Of a stretch of DNA of 64,000 nt, positions 22,151-33,302 are shown in pieces (the stretch's first letter is position 1; each line of letters begins with the position of its first letter). The notes beneath the pieces were generated by a model. That model ran no database searches. It was not told the DNA's origin and worked only from the letters and a program-made list of their open reading frames with translations. This DNA is from Pseudoneurospora amorphoporcata. Taxonomy: Eukaryota > Ascomycota > Sordariomycetes > Sordariales > Sordariaceae. The translations under genes and the position numbers were made by a program. Where the stretch lies: the NCBI GenBank assembly GCA_033297205.1, contig MU859111.1:62001-126000 (forward strand). Direction: 5' to 3'.

Positions 22151-25104
22151 AATGATTGCTGAAGTGGCGAGTATGTGCAGATGATTGTTTAAAATGTCGT
22201 GAAGTGATATTTTGCTCGATTTGAGATACTTGTCGCCAAGGTCGTTGGTGATATAGATATGTTGGTGTAGCAGTAGCTGAGGCGATGTTTGTTGGTAACA
22301 CTAGCGCAAGCTTATTAATACCAAGGGTTATGTTATCGTATGTCGTTGGCAGAATGTTATGGACAACTGATTTTGTATGATAAACCTTGAACAAGAGATA
22401 CCAAGAGTTGACCACGTTAAAACAAACAGAAATAGTCTTGAGTGAAGCCCTGCGGAGAGTGGGGGAAGGAAAGGTCTGATTTATAGCTCAAGGCTGACTA
22501 CACCTGATGGTTGGTACCTTGAGGAATAATCACGACTTTGACGTCCCTCGGGGCCGCACCCTGGACGGCCACCTACGACGCGCATGGTAGATTAAGTGGG
22601 TTCATGTTATTTGACGGCTCCTCGTCCTATTTTTTTCCTCCCGGGATTTGAACTTGGAAAGGGGGGGTAACAGACGGGCGGACTGTCAGTCCCGAGAGAG
22701 AAGTGTGTTTGGCCATGATGTTGCTGGTGCAGATGGTGGAGTGAAAGGGTCCTGAGGGAGGGTTCTAGCCGAGTGTCCAGGCCCTACCAAAGAGACTACC
22801 GAGGGAGAGTCTGCGTTGTTGCCAGGATTGGGGTCTTCTTGGGACGCTACCACCTCAGTGCTACGACTTGCTACGTACCAACGGAGCTCTCTAACTGGTG
22901 CTCGCAAGATGCCGAGAATAGGGTAGGTGATAAGGTGTGGTTGACGGGGTACGCTAGGATTGGCAGGCGGAGCTGATGAAAATGGTCTGAGAAAGGGTTC
23001 GGCAAGGCTGGAAATGGTGGCAGAACTGGTACAACATGGGCCAAAATCGGTCGATGCCGATTACTTGCCGGCCAGTGGCCACCGAGGCCCATCCATTCAT
23101 AGCCAGGCCAAGGGGCACAATCGGGCCACACTTGAATCATGCCAGTCAGGCGCGGGAATTGCAGTGGCAGCAGTGCATACCGGGCCTCATCCCGGCCCCC
23201 TCTCCCGGCCTTTGACGGTTTGTCCTTTACTCGGACTCCTCATGGTGATGAGCATCGAATAGATTTGGTGGTTGACTCCCGTCTGGTTCCCAGTTTCGGC
23301 TGACACTCATCGGCGTTGTTGGTCTGGTCGTTTTCCAAACTCGTCTCTTTGTGCTGGAGTCCATCACCGTCCTTCGGAACAGACCGCCGTTTGGTTGCAG
23401 CATCTAGATCATTGCAAGATCTCAGCGTCATTAACAACGCATCATCAGGCACTGGATTCAGAAACGAGAAACCAAAACACACTCGGGCTGTCTGGTCAAG
23501 GCTGGTCTAGTCGGTTCGTAGATTCAGCCGTGACCGTCCTGCTGGTGCCGATGGGCGTAATCAAGCATGGTAAGCGGTATGTAATCAAAGATGAGGCACA
23601 ACATCCTTCCACCACAAATCTCCTTTATCACCCGTCCCAAACCGTCGTTCGTCCGTTGGTGTCCAAGCTCTCATCACTCATCATGACGAAAAGCGAAACA
23701 GATCACAGTGATTTGGTGAAACGTGGAATCGCTTAATAATGCGAGACGCTGGATCACCAAACCACAGGCTGTGAGCACGGGTGGCCCAGACTCGGACATT
23801 CAGTAGGGTGCGCGCGGGTGTGGCTTGCGCGTTTGCTCATCTCGCTGAATCTAGCTGTTCCGCTTCGTTGCTTCCTGTTACGGGCGTCAAACCACCGAGA
23901 TTCGGTGTTCGGCAGAGCGAGAGAGCGCCACGTCCGTTTGCGTCTGTGGGGATCCTCCGATGGGGAAATGAACCGGAAAATGGTAATGCGAAACGTCTTC
24001 GTAAAGGCCCTTCTCTCCCCGAGCATTAATCGGATATGTAATTCCTTTCTCCTCAGTTTGTTGAATGACTGGACCATCTGATTGTGCTGGCAGATGGGCC
24101 GATGAGCTGTCGTTGAATGCCACATGGAAGGAACCGGTCTCGCAAAAGTGGAATCGCTCCCCGTCAGTCGGGTTATATTGTGACAATACTGTAGTCTTGC
24201 GGGAGCGGAATACGGGAGAGGCGAAAAAAGAAAAAAAAAAAGAAAAGAAAAAAAAAAGAAAAAAAAAATAAATTCACGAAACAGAGAAAGAAACCGGGAC
24301 AAGGGCAAGCCATGGCCCCATCCCATTTTGCCCGTTTTACCAGGTTATCGACATGCATTGAATAATAAGTAGCGACACGCAACCAGACGAGCCAGGTTCC
24401 CCAGACCGTGTCGCTCAAAATCGCGCTGAGTCGCGACCAGATTTGACAAGTGACCATGCTGCCTTGCGAGGTCTCCATGTTCATTGCTAGCGTTTTGTTG
24501 ACCGGGGATTGTCCTAAAGCACAGTCCGAGATCTGGGAGTCGGTGGTGTTTAGTGGTTGTCCGTTGCTGGGTGGATTGCTTTGCGATCAAACTATGCGGG
24601 CTTCCAGGCCTTCTCCGTCGATCTCCGAATGGTTTTCAGACACAAACAAGGGATGTCCCAGGGCAAGCATCACTGACAGATTTCGCACAAACAGGGGGAT
24701 TGACGTTGAATGGCGCGATGGCACCCGAACGGGACAGAGGAGAAACAATTGTCCCCACTTTTGGAGATTCACTTTCAGTTGCCGGGTCCATTTTCGACTG
24801 TTTGCACCTGATTGTCGAGATTTCCATGCCATTTTTGTCTCTTTTTGGTCACTACATGGCTCCCCCCCCCCTCCTTCAACCCCTCCCTCACGACATTGAT
24901 CACGCCTCTCCACGTTGATCGCGGACCTTGACGGCAGATATTTCAAGAGGTATTCCCGGAACTGCGCGCCATTCTGTGCATCAGGCATACGCTCATACTT
25001 TGGGTCGCGTCAGTACCACACGTTTTTCCGTCTTCGCATTCCAAGAATCCTAGGCCCAACTAGGAAACCATCGAAAAGCAACAGGCCATAATCGCCGATT
25101 CTTG
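22151..25104. other. Divergent intergenic region, 3 kb
   Basis: This separates the acidic orphan (minus) from msh1 (plus). It holds an A-rich purine tract (24224-24269) and a C10 run (24862-24871). Many short open frames occur on both strands without resemblance to known proteins. A T-loop-like GTTCAAATCCCGGG lies on the minus strand near 22640, but the flanks do not fold as a tRNA. No gene is supported. Confidence 0.45.
24224..24269. repeat. A-rich purine tract
   Basis: Forty-six bases almost entirely A, broken by single G and one T, on the plus strand. The stretch is low-complexity and non-coding. Confidence 0.85.
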
Positions 25105-28100
25105 ATGCTGCCCCCGCGCCCAAAACAGGTTCCGCGCCTCTGGATAGCGTCTCTCGGCCAAAGCAGCTGTTGTCGCCCATGCGTTGTTAATAACATCCGA
25201 ACCGCTGCCGCCACTGTTGGACGTTGTCGTGGTGCTGCTGTCAGTGTCGGTAGATATGCGACCACTCAGACCTCGCGCACCTCGGCCGGGCCTAGACTCC
25301 CCAGCTTGCTACTCGCCGTCCCCGCCCGGCCCGTTGTCGACATCACGTCGTCTTGTCCTCGACTGCTTCAGCTTCAGAATCGCGGCAAAAAGACCCGGAC
25401 CGCTGTGCAGTTGAACGATCTGCCCCTTCCGCCTGTCGTTGAGTCCGCCGTCAACGGCCTTCTTCTCGTGGTGGAGGAGTCGGTCCAGGACGAAGGCACA
25501 CCTACGACTCGCCGCAAAAGGATCAAGAGGACGATTCTGCAGCTGGATCAGCTACCAGAGTCTCAGACTACGCTAACTGCCGATCATGAGGACACGGATT
25601 CTGCTAAGGCTAAACGGGGTAGGCGGAAGACCGTCCAGTTGGACGACTTGGCCACTTCGCCAGATACTGTGGTCGAAGAGCCTCTGCTGCCCGTAGAAGG
25701 AGCTACCGAGGAAGCAGCCGAGGTAGAGGAAGATGAGTCGTCAACTAAGCGTAAAAGAGGCAAGACCAGGACGGTCCGGTTGAAGGAGATCCCTCAGGGT
25801 GCCCTCCTTCCCGACGAGTCTTTCCCGTTACCGCAGCAGGAAGACCAGGGACCAGCTTACCCAGCAGTGATCCAACAACATCGCCATAACATGCAAAAGT
25901 TTGACAACTGCGTGTTGCTAACACGCGTGGGGGGCTTCTACGAAATGTACTTTGAGCATGCCGAGGAGATCGGTCCCCTCCTAAACCTCAAAGTCTCCCA
26001 AAAGAAAACAAATGGCGGCCCAGTCTCAATGGTAACTCTTTTCCATCCATCGTCGTGTCCATGTGTGTCTGCCATGTCTTTGCGCCATGGTTTTCCAGTC
26101 GGCTCTCAAATCAGTTCCCCTGTTTGCACTTTGTTCTGATCATAGACCTTCTTCTAGGCTGGGTTTCCTTTCTTTCAACTTGAACGTCACCTCAAAGTCT
26201 TAGTTCAAGACCTGAGTCGCCATGTAGCCATAGCGGAGGAGTACAAGAATTCCCCTTCAGAACAGATCAAATCGGGTGGTTTGATGCACAATCGCAGAGT
26301 GTCGCGGATTATTACTCCGGGCACTCTGATCGACGAAAACTTCATGGACCCGTATGCCAACAACTACATCATGGCTATGCACCTACCTACGGCCAAATCA
26401 GACGAAGGCCCGAGTTCTCAAGAAGCCTTAAACTCGGGAGAAGACCAACAAAACAAGGAGTCCCTTATAGGTCTAGCATGGCTAGACTTATCCACGGGCA
26501 ACTTCTACACCCAGCAGACAAGTCTAGTATCTCTGGGAAGTGTCCTCTCGCGGGTGTCTCCGCGAGAAATAGTCCTTGACAAGGCACTCGAGTCTGCTGA
26601 AGGGGACAATATCCTGTCTGTCTTGAATGAGGAGAGATATCCGTTGACCTACTCACCCCTAGGCGAGGATATCCAAACCCTCAAGGACTGGGCGCCGATG
26701 CTAGACGCAAAAATACCCGTAGAAACAGTGCTCCGATTCACAGACGATGAAATCAAGGCAGGTAACGTCTTGCTTCACTATGTCAGAGACCGACTTCAAG
26801 GCCTGAGCATGAAACTTCAGCCACCCATACGCCATGATAACATGGAAATCATGGCTATCGACAAGAACAGTATGCGGTCCTTGGAGATTAAACAGACCAT
26901 AAGGGATGGCCGCTTTGCGGGAAGCTTGTTACATGCCATCAGAAGGACGGTGACCAAAAGTGGTGCGAGACTGCTTAATGAGTGGCTCAGTAAGATAACC
27001 CCCTTACCACCTTTTACCAGTGTCTAAAATCAAACTCACTGACCAACTCAGGCGCCCCTTCCACATCCCTCACGGTAATAAACGCCCGTCTCGACCTCAC
27101 AACCCGCTTCATCTCCAACCCCGACCTCAGCGACGCCATCACCGTCCTCCTCCGTCGTTCCCACGACACCCAGCGTCTCGTCCAAAAGTTCGCTCTCAAC
27201 CGCGGCAACGCCGACGACCTCCTCCGGCTCGCCAGCACCATCAAAACCACCGAGGACATCTTCAATCACCTAAAGTCAACCGCCATCTCCTCCCCCGATG
27301 AAAACCCAGCACAAGAAGAAGATGATGATTGCCTAACCAAGCTTCTCGACCGCATCAGCCTCGAGCAACCCCTCAAGCTCGCCAAGCGCATCTGGGACGC
27401 CATCGACGAGGAAGGTCTCGTCCAGCAACACCAGCTCGAAGACAGCGAGACGGGCGAGATGCTTGCGCTCGCGCAGGAGATTGTGAAAGATGAAGGGACC
27501 GAAGAGGATGAAAGGGCGTTGTTGCCTAAGGGGGTTACGGCTAGGAGTAACAGAGCCCGACAGACAGCAACAGCAACAGCAGCAACAACAACAACAGACC
27601 CAAACCAAAACCAAAACCAAAAAGAAAGGGAGGGGAAAGACAACAACAATAACAACAACTACAACAAGAAACATAGTCTTCGGAATTACTACGGCGAAGA
27701 TACCCAGGTCTGGATCATGAAGCCGAAAGCCAACAGGGCACTGGCCAAGCTGCATGCCGAGCTGGAGTCGCTTCTGGAACGAAAGGAGAAGCTTACCGAG
27801 GAGTTTCGCGCGAGGTATGCGGCGCCGACGCTTACGCTTATGTGGAAAGCTGGATTGGGTCATGTTTGTGTTGTTAGAGGGAGGGATGCGAGATTGGCGG
27901 CGGCGGTGGGAGGAACGAGTCGTCGCACTAGAACATCCAGCAACAGCAATAGCAGCAGCTTGTCCGACCCCTTGGACGCCGTTCCCGAGGTCGTCTCCGA
28001 CCTCATCCCGGACACCGCTGACACCGACGCCGAACCCGTCCCCGAACCAGCAGAGCCAGAACCCGAATCCCTCTCAACCCTACGCACCCTCACCGCCACC

Positions 28101-29105
28101 CGCACCACCCGCACCTTCCACCACCCCCTCTGGACCTCCCTCGGCGAATCGCTCGACCACGTGCGCCTGCGCATCCGCTCCGAAGAAACTGCCCTCTTCT
28201 CCTCTTTACGGTCAAACGTCGTAACGTTACTCATCAAACTGCGCCGCAACGCTCTGGTACTTGACGAGCTCGACATCGCCACATCTTTGGCCCGGCTGGC
28301 GACGGAGCAGAATCTTGTTCGGCCTGTTTTGCATGACTCTCGGGAAAATGGGAAGGGAACCCCAAAAACGGTGATCGTGGGAGGGAGACACCCCACCGTT
28401 GAACCCTCCCTCCTCTCGCGCGGGATGACGTTTCAGAAAAACGATTGTTTGGTTGGGGCACCCGGGCAGGGGAGGATATGGTTGATTACCGGACCGAACA
28501 TGGCTGGTAAGAGCACTTTCCTGAGGCAGAATGCTTTGATCACTATTCTGGCGCAGATGGGGTGTTATGTCCCTGCTGATTTTGCGGAGCTGGGTATTGT
28601 CGATGCGATCTTCTCAAGGGTCGGGTCGGCGGATAACTTGTATGCGGACCAGAGTACGTTCATGGTGGAGATGATGGAGACGGCGGCGATATTGAGGCAG
28701 GCGACGCCGAGGAGCTTTGTGATTATGGATGAGATTGGAAGGGGGACAACGCCAGAGGACGGCACGGCTGTGGCGTTTGCGAGTCTACATCATCTCTTGA
28801 CGGTCAACAAGTGTCGGGGGTTGTTTGCGACGCATTTTCATGCGGTTGGGGATATGGTGAGGGGGCAGGGGTTGATGGTTGAGAATGGTTCGAGCAGTGC
28901 GAATGGCGGCGTGGCCATGTACTGCACGGATGTGGAAGAGGATGAGAGCGGTGGGTTTGTCTATGTGCACAAGCTGCGCAAGGGCACGAACAGGCAGAGT
29001 CATGCTCTGAAGGTCGCTCGCCTGGCTGGACTGCCAGAGCCGGCAATCAAGATCGCCGAGCAAGTGTTAGCCGCTCAGGGAGTTGTAGCCTCGGAGTCAC
29101 GGTAA
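25105..29105 (+). CDS. msh1: Mitochondrial DNA mismatch repair protein Msh1 (MutS family)
   Basis: Exons 25105-26031, 26158-26989 and 27052-29105 give 1270 residues. The first join restores GPVSM-AGFPFFQLERHL and the second NEWLS-APSTSLTVINARLDL. The N-terminus is Arg/Ser/Ala-rich, like a mitochondrial presequence. Four repeats of a basic-plus-(T/V)VQLDDLP-like motif follow (about 93-230). The mismatch-binding domain I starts near 255 with the Phe-x-Glu element GGFYEMY (276-282). Lever/clamp regions follow, then the ATPase: Walker A GPNMAGKST (about 1067-1075), STFMVEM and FVIMDEIGRGT (about 1142). Msh1 maintains mitochondrial DNA. The protein is longer than yeast Msh1 (about 960 residues) because of the N-terminal repeat region, an Asn/Gln/Lys-rich insert around 27590-27670 and a Ser/Pro/Glu-rich insert near 27930-28075. 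Confidence 0.93.
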
Positions 29106-29644
29106 ACATGCGTTTTGGGGTCACGGTCACAAATGTAGGATTGGAAAATGAGTTTGGTTTGTTCAAGGATTTTATTGAGAAGGTATTTGACGAATGTGGA
29201 TGCATCTGGAAAAGCCGAGTTAGCTTCTGGATACCCCAATTGTGTGAAATTTGTAGAGCAGAACAAAATTCGGGGTGTTGAGAGTGTCTCAGAAAGTAGT
29301 TGTTTGTGATGGGTTTTCATCAATGATAATCAGGGTTAAAAAGCTCTTTGATTTTTTCTCATCATTGACACAGCAAGGCAAGGCAGGAGGGGTGTTAGGA
29401 GGAACAAAAGCGAACAAGACTAACCTGATGAGTATGAGAAAACAAGCAGGACATTTTCACATGTACCCGCACAGTTTCATCAAGATTGCAAACAGACTCA
29501 TCAGAAGGAGACCACCAATATGATGTGCTTGATTGAGCAGCATATGATCTATGTAGCTGAGGGCCAAGATTATTCGTCTCTTTACCCAACCTAAACCAAC
29601 TTTGCCGCTCTCCCAACACTTCAATCAAGAAGTCAGGGAGACAT
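29106..29644. other. Tail-to-tail spacer between msh1 and rpp0
   Basis: About 540 bases between convergent genes. I see only 3' flanking sequence, with no gene or stable RNA. Confidence 0.4.
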
Positions 29645-30706
29645 TTAGTCGCTACAGAACCAGTTAGCTTTGACGTCACGTAGCAAGGGACTGTATGAAG
29701 AAATACGCACAAGAGACCGCCGAAGCCGCCATCATCCTCATCAGACTCCTCCTTCTCCTCCTCCTTCTCCTCAGCCTTGCCAGCGGCAGGGGCAGCCTCG
29801 GTGGAAGCGGCGGGAGCGGCGGAAGCATAGGCATCGGGGTTGGCAATGCGATCCTTGAGCTCCTCGATCTCGGGCCAGCTGATCTCGGTCTCGACAGCGA
29901 CGGCAAGGACCTTCTTGTAGGCGTTGACGACGGAGTGGATGACGGAGGGGAGGGTGGGGAAGTTGAGAGCGAGCGAGAGGCTGGCAATGGTGGTGATGGC
30001 AGAGGAGAAAGCCTTGAGGAGCTGCTCCTCGGAGATGTCGAGGACATCGGAGGAGAAGGTGTTACCCTGGTCGTAGACCTGAGCGATGCCCATACCGTAG
30101 GTGAAGGGAGAGATGTTGAGCATGTTCAACAGGGTAGCCTCAGAGGGGCCGACCTTGACACCAGCCTCAACGAGCTTGAGATCGGTGGTGATTTCAATGG
30201 TACCACGAGCGATCTTGGTGGGGACACCGAGGGCCTGGAAGAAAGAGGTCTTGCCGGGTTCCATACCGGTGTTGCCAGCGGGGACCCAGACATCGGCAGG
30301 GGCGACGGCACCAGCACGAGCAGGGGCAGCGACCTTGTTGGCGAGGATCTTGTCACGGACCTCCTTGAGGTCGCCGTTGGTGAAGACGAAACCAACGTTG
30401 CCCTTGACGAAGGGGAGGAGACGCTCGTACTCGGGGGTGTCGGCGACGAAGGTCTTGAGGGCACGGCGAACCTGTAGTAAAGGACGTTAACATCTAGGTT
30501 TTCTGGGATCGCGACAACTCGCAACAACGTACCATGGTGTTCTTGCCCATCAAGACGACAGCCTCACCGCGGAGAGACTGACGGATCTCGTGCATCTGCT
30601 GAGAGCTGACATTGTCGACGGAGACGATGAAGATGGACCGGTAATCCTCCAACAAGCCCTTCAGCTTGTCGAAGTAACCGGCCTTGTTAGCAGACTTGCC
30701 CCCCAT
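29645..30706 (-). CDS. rpp0: 60S ribosomal stalk protein P0
   Basis: Three coding exons, 30706-30533, 30471-29711 and 29651-29645, give 313 residues, the usual P0 size. Exon 1 starts MGGKSANKAGYFDKL. The first join (GTACGT...CTACAG) gives GKNTMVRRALKTF, the rRNA-binding L10 domain. The middle carries NTGMEPGKTSFFQAL and the helices that bind P1/P2 dimers. The Ala-rich hinge is followed by the acidic tail EEKEESDEDDGGFGGL. The terminal residues FD and the stop codon come from a 7-nt last exon after a 58-nt intron (donor GTGCGT, branch GCTAAC, acceptor CTGTAG). This restores the conserved GFGGLFD end that contacts elongation factors. Without this splice the frame would run into an unrelated tail. 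P0 anchors the GTPase-activating stalk of the large subunit. Confidence 0.96.
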
Positions 30707-31340
30707 ATCTTCTTTTAGCACGAAGGCAGGATGTTTAAGGGCAAGAGGAGTTCTCTTGATTGATTTGGTGGTGAAATTGGAGTTGGTATGGTGACCGGAG
30801 GAGAGATTCTGGAAGCCGGACAAAATTTCGGGCGCGCGCAATTGACTTGGTTGATCCGTCTGTGGGAAGCGAGGGTGAGTGTGGCCCGTGCTGCCGTCGG
30901 GGTGCTAGGGCTTGGATGGATCCAACCAATCACGCAGTCAGAAACAAGCTCTCCGACCCCGCATTGTTTCTGTGAATGGGGTCTTGACAGGTACCCCGGT
31001 ACAAATGAAATCGTCAAAATCGCATGAGCCTCAATCAAGCTGCAGTGAATGGTTCGTCTACCGTACAGCCACATGTGGCTCAGCAAATAAGTCAGTTCGA
31101 GACTTTCTCAAAGTTCACTTGAACTCATCAACCACTGCAGTGACTACCTGGAGTAAGGCTGCATCACAACTCCGAATATCAAGTTTGTATTGCCTTTGTC
31201 ATGTATCAATAGTCCTTTACTAACACCTCACAGGATCACACTCAAAAATCAGCGGCAACTGCACTCAATCTCACTTTGTTTGACCTCAGCATTGAAGTTG
31301 ATATCCACCGCCAACAGCCTCTAATACCAACGTCATCGCA
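30707..31340. promoter_or_regulatory. Shared divergent promoter region of rpp0 and trm82
   Basis: These 634 bases separate the start codons of two head-to-head genes, both serving translation, so both promoters and leaders must lie here. I did not identify specific factor sites. Confidence 0.5.
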
Positions 31341-33102
31341 ATGGCTTTACCATTTCACGTCCTCAAAGTGTGCGACGACATCATCTTTGCCGCTCGCGGG
31401 AACAACATTCACTCATTCAACTCCAGCTTCGAACCCATCTCAGTGTGGAAGTACCCCGTCAAGCAGCAAGAGACCAACGAAGAGAAAGCCGAGAGTGAGA
31501 CCCCGGCTCCTACCGTAGACGTCGAAGGGTCACCCGCTCCAGAAGGACCCCCTGCTAAGAAGAGGAAAGTGGAAGATGGCGAGGTGGTGACTGTTACGGG
31601 AGAGAGCAAGAAGGAATCCAAGGAGGAGGCCGCTGAGGGCCAAACTGAAGCCAAGTCTGAAGGCCAGAACCAAGAAGTCAACAGACGCAGCAGGCGGCAA
31701 AAGCAGAAGCAAAAGACCGAGGGCGGTTGGGCAAAGAACAACAAGGCTGTGCTCGAGAAGCCCTTTGTGCAGGGCATGTACCTCACCACCAACGGCCGTC
31801 ATCTCGTTGCCATCACCGGATCCGACAAGACCATCTGGGTCTTTGAGCACGATGGAGCCGGAAACCTCAAGCAGCTGAGCCAAAGAACCATGCCCAAGCG
31901 GCCTTGCGCTCTCGCCCTTACCCCGGACAACAAGACCATCCTCTCGGCCGACAAGTTCGGCGACGTCTTTTCCCTTCCTCTTCTCTTCAACCCCTCCGAG
32001 CCCACGGCTGCTGCTGCTACCACCACCACCACTTCCGAGGTCGCCACCCCCGAACCTACCCCCTCCGCCCCGGCCACTCCCGCCGTTCCTACGTCTCCTC
32101 CCACCACCGACGTCGCCAAGGCCCAATCGCTCTCCGTCAAGCCGCAAGCCAACGAGCTCACCGTGCACACGCTCCGCAACCTCAAGGCGCTGGAAAACCA
32201 GAAGCGCTGCCTGGAGCGCCAGAAGGCGGCCAAGCTCGCCGCCGCCCTGCAGGCCTCGCAGTTCGAGCACACGCTCCAGCTGGGCCACGTCTCCATGCTC
32301 ACCTCAGTGGCCGTGGCCGTGCACCCGGCCCACCCCGGCCGGACGTACATCATCACGGCCGACAGGGACGAGCACATTCGCGTGAGCCGTGGCATCCCGC
32401 AGGCGCACGTGATCGAGGGTTTCCTGCTGGGCCATGATGAGTTTGTGAGCCGGGTATGCATTCCAGAGAAGCGCAGCGATGTGTTGATCAGCGGCGGCGG
32501 TGATGATGATCTGTTTGTGTGGGACTGGGTCAGCGCGAAGCTGCTGGGTAAGGCGCCGGTGTTGGCGGAGGTCAAGAAGGCGCTTGCCCCCGAGGAGACG
32601 GAGAAGGTCACCAAGGTTGCTGTGACGAGGATTTTCGATGTTCAGCAGGGAGAGAAGACGCAGATCTTTGTGATTTGCGAACGGTATGTCATCCATCCCT
32701 TTTGAAAACCGTCGTCTTGGGTGCAACGGCTAACAGAAATGCAGCATCCCCCTTCTTCTAATTTATACACTCACTTCCGACAACACCCTTCAACACACGC
32801 AAACCCTCTCCCTCCTCGGCACCCCGCTAGATGTCGAGTACCTCAAGGCCGAGTCCAGGCTCATCGTGTCCATTGATCCCAACACTTCGTCCGAGACCCA
32901 GGAGGAAGAGGCCAACAACGGCGGTGTGTCGTCTATCCTCGCTCTGTCGTTTGGCGATTCCGAGGCGAGCTGGAAGGTGACTGCTGGTGGTCTCAAGGTC
33001 ACTGAAGCGGCCGAGGACGACAGCAACTTGACTCCCCAAGATTTGCAGAAGCTTTTGTACACCACAGAGAGCTTGAGGAAGACGAATAAGGATGACGAGT
33101 AG
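31341..33102 (+). CDS. trm82: Trm82, WD-repeat subunit of tRNA (guanine-N7) methyltransferase
   Basis: Exons 31341-32683 and 32745-33102 (61-nt intron, GTATGT...ATGCAG) give 566 residues. The start MALPFHVLKVCDD leads into a beta-propeller. A low-complexity insert (about 40-125) breaks the first blade; it carries PAKKRKVEDGE, which looks like a classical monopartite nuclear localisation signal. Conserved segments include PFVQGMYLTTNGRHLVAITG, DKTIWVFEHD, RPCALALTPDNKTILSADKFGDVFSLPL, TYIITADRDEHIRVSR and FLLGHDEFVSRVCIPE, which match the Trm82/WDR4 propeller. With Trm8 it forms the enzyme that methylates G46 in the variable loop of tRNAs. A second low-complexity insert rich in Ala/Thr/Pro lies at about 217-265. 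The intron falls before the last blades. Confidence 0.93.
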
Positions 33103-33302
33103 GTTTGTGGAAGAAATTGCCGGATAGATAAAATTGACTAGAGTACACCTTAGTCCTACATCGTTCGTGATCGCTGGATTCCTTCCGATCTGATTGCCCA
33201 TTGGCACATCTCTGCCCAACCGGACCAATATACGTGTTATATCGCACATATCCTCTTTGATCAGAGCATCAACTCCCATCCCTTCTCCTAGTTTAGCCCC
33301 GC

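Noticed and set aside
22630..22655. Minus-strand T-loop-like GTTCAAATCCCGGG
   Set aside because: Flanking bases do not pair into a T stem or acceptor stem, and no pol III terminator follows.
29695..30477. Long plus-strand frame opposite rpp0
   Set aside because: It is a shadow frame of the rpp0 second exon with no independent support.
31530..32288. Long minus-strand frame opposite trm82
   Set aside because: It is a shadow of the GC-rich trm82 coding sequence, low-complexity Gly/Leu/Val.
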